In this document: positions 1 through 5,136 of the stretch, one piece after another
How positions within the stretch are numbered: position 1 is the stretch's first letter
How the letters are laid out: every line of letters starts with the position of its first letter
DNA from: Albibeggiatoa sp964388965
GTDB taxonomy: Bacteria; Pseudomonadota; Gammaproteobacteria; Beggiatoales; Beggiatoaceae
Reading direction: 5' to 3'
Assembly (NCBI GenBank): GCA_964388965.1
Contig: CAYMCP010000111.1
Location: forward strand, 1 to 5,588
Length of the DNA: 5,588 nucleotides
Notes under the pieces: model-generated
Databases searched by the model: none
What the model saw: only the letters and a program-made list of their open reading frames with translations
Told to the model about the DNA's origin: nothing
Translations under genes and position numbers: made by a program

Positions 1-168
1 ACAGTTTTTCACTACCTTTTCCCACGTCGCTCACGACCATCGCTCTTGACGATAGCCGCACGGGGTGGTTTGATTCCAGCATCGGGTTGCCGAAATCGAG
101 AGACCTTCTCTCATCTTTAATACAGCATGGAAAGCTCTCGCTTTCCTTCAGGACACACTAGGGCGGAT
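1..168 (-). ncRNA. HEARO / omega RNA (IscB guide RNA scaffold), 3' end at window edge
   Basis: On the minus strand this GC-richer, non-coding segment folds into several stems. A 7-bp hairpin closes on a GAGA tetraloop (129-146). A 6-bp hairpin GAGAGA/UCUCUC has a 3-nt loop (98-112). A small CGG/CCG hairpin (83-92) is enclosed by GAUU/AAUC (72-75 with 94-97). An 8-bp stem GGCUAUCG/CGAUGGUC (35-42 with 50-57) sits inside a closing CCAC/GUGG helix (65-68 with 22-25). A GUCG/CGAC hairpin (26-37) competes with it, as expected for a switching or pseudoknotted core. The string order CGGCAACCCG, then CCACCCCGUGCGGCUAUCG, then GGUCGUGAG, ending in GUGAAAAAC, is what I recall of the HEARO RNA family. 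That RNA is now known as the omega RNA lying directly upstream of iscB in IS200/IS605-like elements and guiding its HNH/RuvC nuclease. The nuclease ORF would be beyond position 1. The guide would be at the RNA's 5' end, around 165-205. The family call rests on memory; the folds are visible. Confidence 0.7.
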
Positions 169-208
169 TAATGACTTCGCTAAGTATTTTTGCACATCAA
201 GCAAACCT

Positions 209-574
209 TCATGCGTGACTACCTATAATCATTAAACCCGCAATGATAAATCCCATGCCAAGTATTTTAGGAAAACTCAGCGTTTCTTGAAAGAAAACAA
301 AGCTTAACAAAGGAATGGCAATATAAGTAAGACTCATAAACTGATAAGCATAACCTAGAGAAAACTTGGTCATTGCCGCCATCCAGGACAAGGCAGCTAA
401 AAAAGCACACAACAAGCTGCTTATGACCCAAGGATTTAATAATAACTTAACTAAAAACCAGACTTTTTCTGTTGGATCAACAGGAAATGAACCTGCAAGA
501 TTGACCTGCCATTTAATGACAATTTGACCATAGACTGTAAATAAAATGGTTAATGCAATATACAGATATGCCAT
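209..574 (-). CDS. Four-helix DMT/SMR-type membrane protein, ArnE/ArnF-like lipid-sugar flippase candidate
   Basis: A 121-residue, very hydrophobic protein with four predicted membrane helices (about residues 3-22, 46-66, 72-95 and 102-119). This is the half-size layout of small multidrug resistance and ArnE/ArnF proteins, which work as dimers. Seen in sequence: the N-terminal helix carries YGQIVIKW, and helix 3 to 4 reads FVFFQETLSFPKILG followed by a glycine-rich final helix, matching the EamA/SMR superfamily pattern with a conserved Glu. It starts one base after the wecE stop (TAA-C-ATG) and ends the operon. Because it shares the operon with a GtrB/ArnC-like glycosyltransferase, the likely job is flipping an undecaprenyl-phosphate-linked sugar across the inner membrane, as ArnE/ArnF do for aminoarabinose. 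A drug-efflux role cannot be excluded from sequence. No terminator is visible between its stop and the structured RNA at the left edge. Confidence 0.8.
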   Translation of the reverse strand: MAYLYIALTILFTVYGQIVIKWQVNLAGSFPVDPTEKVWFLVKLLLNPWVISSLLCAFLAALSWMAAMTKFSLGYAYQFMSLTYIAIPLLSFVFFQETLSFPKILGMGFIIAGLMIIGSHA

Positions 575-575
575 G

Positions 576-1703
576 TTAGTTTATTTCCACATAAAAAGAT
601 TTGATTTTATCGGTAATCAATTCAAGTTCACTATTTTGTAATCCATAATATACGGGTAAACGCACAATAGTTTCACTAATTCTATCCGTGATATGTATTT
701 CACTACCGCAACGCCCATATTTTTGTCCAGCGGGTGAAGAATGTAAAGGAATGTAATGAAATACTACACCAATATCCGCTTGTTTCAAATAATTTATCAA
801 ACGCGCTCTTTCTTCAAGTGAGCGAGTTAAAAGATAGAATAAATGCCCATTGCTAATATGAGAACATAGATGAATTTTACCTGCTTGCTCTAAAGAAGAT
901 AAAAGCATACGGTATTGATGACAGATTCTGACACGCTCTTGAGTAATAGACTGCGCATGTTCAAGCTGTGCATACAAAAAAGCACCCACTAATTCACTGG
1001 GTAAATAAGATGAACCCATATCAACCCATGTGTATTTATCTACTTCACCACGAAAAAAACGGCTGCGATTAGTGCCTTTTTCTCGGATAACTTCAGCACG
1101 TTGAACGAATTTTTTATCATTAATCAGCAATGCACCACCTTCTCCGCTGATAACATTTTTTGTTTCGTGAAAACTTAAACATCCTAAATGCCCCAATGTT
1201 CCCAGTTTCTTACCATTGTATTCAGAAAAAATCGCCTGTGCTGCATCTTCAATGACATATAAATTATATTCTTTGGCTATCGCTAAAATAGTATTCATTT
1301 CACAGGCAACACCCGCATAATGTACAGGTATAATAGCTTTGGTTTTGTTTGTAATTGCTTGCTCAATTAACTGTTCATTAAGATTTAAGGTATCTGAACG
1401 AATATCTATAAACACTGGCGTTGCGCCACGTAATACAAAAGCATTGGCAGTAGAAACAAAGGTAAAAGAAGGGAGAATAACTTCATCACCCGGCTGAATA
1501 TCACATAAAATCGCTGCCATTTCCAACGCGGCAGTACAGGAATGGGTCAACATGGCACGCTGGCACTGGAGGTTAGATTCCAACCATTCATGGCATTTCT
1601 TTGTGAATACCCCGTCACCCGATAAATGCCCGTTAATTACTGCTTGAGCAATGTTGAAGAGTTCTTTGCCGACAACAAAAGGTTTGTTAAACCCTATTTT
1701 CAT
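576..1703 (-). CDS. wecE: dTDP-4-amino-4,6-dideoxygalactose transaminase (WecE/RffA)
   Basis: A PLP-dependent sugar aminotransferase of the DegT/DnrJ/EryC1/StrS family. It converts dTDP-4-keto-6-deoxy-D-glucose plus glutamate to dTDP-4-amino-4,6-dideoxy-D-galactose in the cytoplasm. Its 375 residues match E. coli WecE (376) nearly end to end. Diagnostic stretches include HYAGVACEMNTI, REKGTNRSRFFRGEVDKYTW, DMGSSYLPSEL and FHYIPLHSSPAG. The PLP Schiff-base lysine is Lys182 in SFHETKN, the pyridine-nitrogen Asp is Asp153 in IEDAAQ, and the phosphate-binding and substrate loops are intact, so the enzyme should be active. The ATG lies 5 nt after the stop of the preceding gene, with only a weak GGA motif upstream. 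In E. coli the product feeds enterobacterial common antigen. Here the neighbours are not ECA genes, so the sugar probably enters an O-antigen, capsule or glycan decoration. A sister activity on a related 4-keto sugar (a Qui4N-type product) is possible but less likely given the similarity. Confidence 0.93.
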   Translation of the reverse strand: MKIGFNKPFVVGKELFNIAQAVINGHLSGDGVFTKKCHEWLESNLQCQRAMLTHSCTAALEMAAILCDIQPGDEVILPSFTFVSTANAFVLRGATPVFIDIRSDTLNLNEQLIEQAITNKTKAIIPVHYAGVACEMNTILAIAKEYNLYVIEDAAQAIFSEYNGKKLGTLGHLGCLSFHETKNVISGEGGALLINDKKFVQRAEVIREKGTNRSRFFRGEVDKYTWVDMGSSYLPSELVGAFLYAQLEHAQSITQERVRICHQYRMLLSSLEQAGKIHLCSHISNGHLFYLLTRSLEERARLINYLKQADIGVVFHYIPLHSSPAGQKYGRCGSEIHITDRISETIVRLPVYYGLQNSELELITDKIKSFYVEIN

Positions 1704-1708
1704 TTTAG

Positions 1709-1953
1709 CTATTCCAATATGGCTAAACCAAAACCTGTTTTGCCATAACCGTTGCCATTATACAACATATAACGCTGTCCTTTATGGTCGAATACAAAAG
1801 GATATTCAATCATTTCTGAATCCCAGCCTGNNNNNNNNNNNNNNNNNNNNNNNNNNNNNNNNNNNNNNNNNNNNNNNNNNNNNNNNNNNNNNNNNNNNNN
1901 NNNNNNNNNNNNNNNNNNNNNNNNNNNNNNAAACCTAATTTTTTCCAATTCAT
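1709..1953 (-). CDS. GH43-like beta-propeller glycosidase-type protein, interrupted by assembly gap
   Basis: Only the two ends of this gene are present. The start is ATG at 1953-1951, giving M-N-W-K-K-L-G-F. It is preceded by AGG seven bases upstream and lies 8 nt after the acyltransferase stop. The C-terminal 39 codons contain WDSEMIEYPFVFDHKGQ and YMLYNGNGYGKTGFGLA and end in ILE-TAG. Both ends match what I remember of a family of about 300 residues, related to GH43/GH32 five-bladed propellers and often annotated as a glycosylase or hypothetical protein in O-antigen clusters. The ATG frame and the C-terminal frame do not agree across exactly 100 Ns. The gap is therefore a placeholder of unknown length, not evidence of a frameshift. 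The family's role here is unknown; trimming or transferring a sugar, or acting as a non-catalytic sugar-binding protein, are all possible. Catalytic residues cannot be judged because the middle is missing. Confidence 0.7.
1831..1930. other. Assembly gap (100 N placeholder)
   Basis: Exactly 100 Ns, the usual scaffold placeholder for a gap of unknown size. It falls inside the GH43-like gene. From the usual length of that family (about 300 residues, from memory), several hundred bases up to about 0.9 kb are probably missing. Confidence 0.97.
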
Positions 1954-1960
1954 CGTGCTA

Positions 1961-1963
1961 CCT
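1961..1963 (-). promoter_or_regulatory. Ribosome binding site fixing the GH43-like gene start
   Basis: AGG on the minus strand, overlapping the TAG stop of the acyltransferase gene, is seven bases before the ATG at 1953. This supports ATG 1953 (M-N-W-K-K-L-G) over the in-frame-with-the-Ns TTG at 1948, which has no such site. Confidence 0.5.
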
Positions 1964-2627
1964 AAATCCTTCTTAAACGGCTACTAGGTATTTTAGAACG
2001 CTCTGTTGCATTGCTGACATAAACACCTTCGGGTTCTACATCGGCTAGAATTAACGAACCAGCACCTAGCACAGATTTTTCACCAATTTTAATATGATCG
2101 CGTAATGTTGCATTCACACCAATAAAACAAGACTCAAAAATTTCTACCCCACCTGAAACCACAACATGAGAAGCAATAAAACAATGATCATGAATAATAG
2201 AATGATGCCCGATATGATTACCGCTCCATAAAGTGACATTACTCCCTATCGTGACAAACGGCTGAATTGTATTGTCTTCGAGAATAAAACAGTTTTCTCC
2301 AATCTTTCCTTGATTTAATACAGTTGCATAAGAACTAACATAGCTGGCAATTTGATAGCCTCTGGCTTTTGCTTCAAGGTACTTACTTTTTCGGATTTCA
2401 TTTAATTTAGTGTAGCTGATTGCAATGAATAATTCATAATCAGTATATGAATAATATTGTTCTAATTTTTCAAATGCAATGACAGGCAAACCACAAAAAC
2501 AATCAGAAGCCAAATAGGCTTCATCTACGGTGAATGCAACCACTTGATAATTTGAATCGGTAGAAAAATAATAATAAGCCAATTCAGCAATACTACCTAT
2601 ACCAAAAATAATCAATAATTTTTTCAT
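1962..2627 (-). CDS. NeuD/PglD-like hexapeptide-repeat sugar acyltransferase
   Basis: A 221-residue acyltransferase with two parts. The first (about residues 1-85) is a Rossmann-like PglD_N domain starting KKLLIIFGIGSIAELAYYYF, which binds the sugar nucleotide. The second (about 105-205) is a left-handed beta-helix of hexapeptide repeats (for example IGENCFI, IGSNVTLW, IGVNAT, IGEKSVLGAGSLI), which normally forms an acetyl-CoA-using trimer. The segment GHHSIIHDHCFIASHVVVSGG (from residue 140) carries His146 and His148 near the position of the PglD catalytic histidine; which one acts cannot be settled here. Length agrees with the family. ATG follows the methyltransferase stop by 2 nt and has a good AAGGA site seven bases upstream (2635-2639). 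Next to WecE, the likely reaction is N-acylation of the 4-amino group of dTDP-4-amino-4,6-dideoxygalactose. O-acetylation of another sugar, and an acyl donor other than acetyl-CoA, remain possible. Confidence 0.85.
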   Translation of the reverse strand: MKKLLIIFGIGSIAELAYYYFSTDSNYQVVAFTVDEAYLASDCFCGLPVIAFEKLEQYYSYTDYELFIAISYTKLNEIRKSKYLEAKARGYQIASYVSSYATVLNQGKIGENCFILEDNTIQPFVTIGSNVTLWSGNHIGHHSIIHDHCFIASHVVVSGGVEIFESCFIGVNATLRDHIKIGEKSVLGAGSLILADVEPEGVYVSNATERSKIPSSRLRRI

Positions 2628-2629
2628 AA

Positions 2630-3265
2630 TTATTTCCTTACCAAGATAGTGAATTCATATAAATCATAGTCATGTAATAAAGCAACATTGCGTGAATAAT
2701 GCTTTTTACATAAATCAAATAACCAACAAGGATCGGCATAGTACAAGTAATCACGCATTTTATCGACATCTGAGTAAGACGTTAAACAATTAAAAGCAAA
2801 ACCTCTTTTACTCGATTCATGTAAACTATCTAAAGTTTCTATTAAATACGTTTTCCATTCAATATCACCATGTTCTAACCGCACATTAAAAATACCACTT
2901 GCCACAGTATAATCTGCAATTGTTTCAGGTATGCTAGATACAATAAAATGAGCATTGTTATTATGATTATAACGTACTGTAGCTGCATTTATCATATCAC
3001 CAGAAATATCGCAACCATAATATTTAAAGTGTGGGTGGCTTTTTTCTAAAAACTCGAATAAAGCACCATAACCACAACCAACATCATTTAAAGAAAATGG
3101 TTGTATATTTTCAACCAACTTAGTTAATTGCGAAAATCTTAATATTTGACTTTCTTGCCCGTTCCAATCCACACCTTTAGCTGTTTCACCGTGTTCAAGC
3201 AGTTTATTTGAATAGTATTCAGCAAGATTAGCTAAAAGATTAATTTTCTTTTTTTCCATAAACAT
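2630..3265 (-). CDS. Class I SAM-dependent methyltransferase
   Basis: A 211-residue Rossmann-fold methyltransferase. Motif I is NDVGCGYGALFEFL (Asp61, Gly63, Gly65, Gly67). The acidic ribose-binding residue is in YYGCDISGDMI (Asp86). The post-motif region SGIFNVR (about 123-129) and the C-terminal HDYDLYEFTILVRK complete a single-domain enzyme with no membrane segment. The C-terminal block (DPCWLFDLCKKHYSRNVALLHDY) is typical, as I recall, of methyltransferases found in O-antigen clusters beside WbqC-like proteins. The target is unknown; a sugar hydroxyl, an amino group or an acyl group on the cluster's sugar are options. Two ATGs, at 3265 and 3259 (MFMEKKK), are possible, with no strong Shine-Dalgarno for either. 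Both overlap the end of the glycosyltransferase gene (20-26 nt), which implies translational coupling. Confidence 0.85.
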   Translation of the reverse strand: MFMEKKKINLLANLAEYYSNKLLEHGETAKGVDWNGQESQILRFSQLTKLVENIQPFSLNDVGCGYGALFEFLEKSHPHFKYYGCDISGDMINAATVRYNHNNNAHFIVSSIPETIADYTVASGIFNVRLEHGDIEWKTYLIETLDSLHESSKRGFAFNCLTSYSDVDKMRDYLYYADPCWLFDLCKKHYSRNVALLHDYDLYEFTILVRK

Positions 3266-4169
3266 GTCTTACAATGGTATAAGGTCGTCTTTTGGTTTCT
3301 GAAAATATCTTAGAAAGATAAATACCTATAACGCCAACGAAAGAAATAATTAAGCCGCCCAGCAACCAAATAGAAACTATTACTGAAGTCCAACCACTCA
3401 ATGGTTTTGCCAGAAAAAACCAATTTATTAAAAAATAAATAATAAAACAGACTGTTATTAAAAAAATAAAAGAACCAATATAAAAAATACTTACTAAAGG
3501 AACGCTACTAAATGAAGTGATGGAATTTACTAAAATTGCCATTTTATGACGAAAGGTATAAGTTGTTTCACTGATGTGGTGTTTTTTTACAGTTTGAGAT
3601 GTTTGAAAAAACCCCGTTATATACCATAACCCCATGAGAAAAACTTCTCTTTCATCATGCAATAATAAGGCATTAACATAACGGCGCGTCATCAAACGAG
3701 CTGTTGTTACATTTTCTGGAAAAGAATAATTAGTTAGTAACTTCAAAAAATTGTAAAAAAAATGTCCGCTCCAGTATTCAAACCATTTACCTTTACGCTT
3801 TTCTTGTACACCATATACAACATCACAGTTTTCTTGCCTCATTTGTTCTGAAAAATTCAACAACCATTCAGGTTCTTCTTCTAAATCACTATCAATCAAG
3901 AAAACATAATCTCCTTGAGCATGAGCTAAACCTGTCATCATCGCTTTGTGATGCCCGAAATTACGCGATAAATCAACCACAACCACATGAAAATCAGACT
4001 GACTGAGTTTGATTGCCAAATCTAAGCTGTTGTCAGGTGAACCATCATTAACCAATATTATTTCATAATCATGATTAACTAATTGTTTTGCTGAAACAGT
4101 AGCTCGGTTATAAAATTCCTCAACGCAAGATTCTGATTTATAAAGTGTTGCAACAATAGATAATTTCAT
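3240..4169 (-). CDS. Family 2 membrane glycosyltransferase (GtrB/ArnC/DPM1-like)
   Basis: A 309-residue enzyme with a cytoplasmic GT2 (GT-A fold) domain and two C-terminal membrane helices (about 226-250 and 262-285). This is the layout of polyprenyl-phosphate sugar synthases such as GtrB, ArnC and bacterial dolichol-phosphate-mannose synthase homologues. Visible motifs are the N-terminal strand SIVATLYKSE, the nucleotide-binding ILVNDGSPDNS (NDGS at 41-44), LSRNFGHHKAMMTGL (68-81), the metal-binding DSD at 93-95 in LIDSDLEEEPEWL, and the basic RRPYTIV tail after the second helix. The expected reaction is transfer of a sugar from a nucleotide to undecaprenyl phosphate at the inner face of the inner membrane. 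Acidic EEEPEW replaces the more common QDPPE after the DXD, possibly reflecting a different sugar donor. Start ATG overlaps the WbqC stop (ATGA), indicating coupled translation. The donor is probably the cluster's own modified amino sugar, an inference from context. Confidence 0.88.
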   Translation of the reverse strand: MKLSIVATLYKSESCVEEFYNRATVSAKQLVNHDYEIILVNDGSPDNSLDLAIKLSQSDFHVVVVDLSRNFGHHKAMMTGLAHAQGDYVFLIDSDLEEEPEWLLNFSEQMRQENCDVVYGVQEKRKGKWFEYWSGHFFYNFLKLLTNYSFPENVTTARLMTRRYVNALLLHDEREVFLMGLWYITGFFQTSQTVKKHHISETTYTFRHKMAILVNSITSFSSVPLVSIFYIGSFIFLITVCFIIYFLINWFFLAKPLSGWTSVIVSIWLLGGLIISFVGVIGIYLSKIFSETKRRPYTIVRHVYGKKEN

Positions 4170-4867
4170 AATCTAATATATTTCATGTAATGAGAAGAAT
4201 TTCTTCCACAATTAAACAACAAATCGAGGATACTTACATTATGTACAAATTCTCCCCAACACTGCGAATATTCAGGGTAATCTGAATAATCAATCCAAGT
4301 GAGTTTTATATTATTTTCCATGAAAAGCTTTTCTTCAATATAATTTTTTGCTGCAAGTCCTGAGACATACTCTGTTGCATTAGACTGTACACATAAACTA
4401 ATCAAGCGTTCTGTTTTTTCTTCGCTTTCCGATAGTTTATAATCCCAAGAATTACTAATTTTTGTTTTAATTTCTAAGTATTGACAAATAGCTTCAATTA
4501 AATTTCTATTTAATCGTGATAAATGCGTATATTCACGTTGATAAAGCGGCTTTAAAATAGCAGAAATTTCCTCAAAATGAGGAGATTTCTTATAGTTTTG
4601 TTCGAACATACGCCAATGAGTTTTTTGCCAATTATTATCGGCAATTTCTGTCTCACGAATGGTCTGATAGTATTTGCCTTTAACCTTTACTGGCACCGTC
4701 AACCATTGCAATCCATGAGGTGTTTTAATTTGATTACGATTGCGCCAGTCGCGTCGTGTATACTGCATATCATCATAAATTATAAATTCATCTACCAGGG
4801 CAATTATATCAAAATAGCCCTTCCAAGGAATGTAATTTGATTGAACTATAGCTATTTTTTTGCTCAT
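4166..4867 (-). CDS. WbqC-family protein
   Basis: A 233-residue soluble protein with the features of the WbqC-like family. These are an N-terminal IVQSNYIPWKGYFDII, then YDDMQYTRRDWRNRNQIKT, then WLTVPVKVKGKY, and a C-terminal half with TEYVSGLAAKNYI and YPEYSQCWGEFVHN. Length is normal for the family, so it appears complete. Its biochemical function is not established to my knowledge. It recurs in O-antigen and capsule clusters next to methyltransferases, acyltransferases and sugar transaminases, and a role in modifying the amino group of a dideoxy sugar is a reasonable but untested inference. It is the first gene of the operon. No clear Shine-Dalgarno is seen before the ATG, where the leader is AT-rich, so translation may rely on an unstructured leader. 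The next gene overlaps its stop by four bases. Confidence 0.85.
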   Translation of the reverse strand: MSKKIAIVQSNYIPWKGYFDIIALVDEFIIYDDMQYTRRDWRNRNQIKTPHGLQWLTVPVKVKGKYYQTIRETEIADNNWQKTHWRMFEQNYKKSPHFEEISAILKPLYQREYTHLSRLNRNLIEAICQYLEIKTKISNSWDYKLSESEEKTERLISLCVQSNATEYVSGLAAKNYIEEKLFMENNIKLTWIDYSDYPEYSQCWGEFVHNVSILDLLFNCGRNSSHYMKYIRL

Positions 4868-4908
4868 GTTAATCTAAAATATAAAGTAAAGAAATACTAC
4901 TTATTCAT

Positions 4909-4934
4909 AGGTCAAGATTTACAATCTTTAACCT
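4909..4934 (-). promoter_or_regulatory. Inverted repeat in the operon leader, possible operator or 5' hairpin
   Basis: About 42-68 bases upstream of the first operon gene, AAGATT-TAC-AATCTT is flanked by AGGT and ACCT, forming an imperfect 26-base palindrome. A TTGACC hexamer (4910-4915, minus strand) lies inside it and could serve as a -35 box. The -10 at 17 bp (TCTTTA) is poor, so the promoter itself is not identified. It could be an operator or simply a leader hairpin. Confidence 0.25.
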
Positions 4935-5013
4935 GCATATTTTGATCTGCAATAACATTTAATTTTATACTCTAATATAAACACATCAGTTACAGAACAT
5001 AATGACTAAGGCT

Positions 5014-5035
5014 TGACAGATTTTGAAAACCTGTC
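5014..5035. repeat. Degenerate short palindromic repeat, copy 1
   Basis: GACAG...CTGTC palindrome with the same TTGAAAACCTGTC right half as copy 2. The left half carries two substitutions, so its inner stem is weakened. It lies 54 bp from copy 2 in direct orientation. It probably belongs to a dispersed intergenic palindrome family. Confidence 0.6.
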
Positions 5036-5058
5036 GGTTGTAAGCGATCATTTCCTTC

Positions 5059-5091
5059 AAAAAAAACTGACAGGTCTTGAAAACCTGTCAG
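5059..5091 (-). terminator. Intrinsic terminator downstream of antitoxin-like gene, built from a palindromic repeat
   Basis: On the minus strand CTGACAGGT and ACCTGTCAG form a perfect 9-bp stem around a 7-nt loop (5067-5091), followed directly by eight Ts (5059-5066). This should end transcription of the antitoxin-like gene before it reaches the sugar operon, which would then need its own promoter. Confidence 0.8.
5067..5091. repeat. Short palindromic repeat, copy 2 (perfect)
   Basis: Perfect 9-bp inverted repeat with core GACAGGTCTTGAAAACCTGTC. Copy 1 differs at two positions. I recall very similar palindromes being common between genes in filamentous sulfur bacteria and cyanobacteria. Here it is also the terminator stem. 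Confidence 0.75.
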
Positions 5092-5136
5092 GTTTATATC
5101 CAACATTGCCTGAAATTATTACGTCTAAAACCACGT

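Noticed and set aside
1..15. GTG at 12-10 (minus strand) as the IscB start codon
   Set aside because: Only four codons are visible (V-K-N-C), they do not resemble an IscB N-terminus, and GUGAAAAAC seems to belong to the RNA's own 3' end.
1651..1938. Plus-strand open frame running into the Ns
   Set aside because: Antisense to the start of wecE and the GH43-like gene. Much of it is N, and the remainder resembles no protein.
1709..1948. TTG start at 1948 giving MEKIRF for the gapped gene
   Set aside because: It is chosen only because it is in frame across a placeholder gap. ATG at 1953 has a ribosome site and the expected N-terminus.
1954..1964. GGTAGC as part of an ops/JUMPstart element
   Set aside because: It is the ribosome-binding and stop-codon junction inside the operon, not in a leader, and lacks the rest of the element.
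4577..4840. Plus-strand 87-residue open frame
   Set aside because: Lies wholly antisense within the well-supported WbqC-family gene. Its composition looks like a shadow frame.
5014..5091. CRISPR array
   Set aside because: Only two palindromic copies with one 33-nt interval and no further repeats. The copies are dissimilar on one arm and one serves as a terminator stem.
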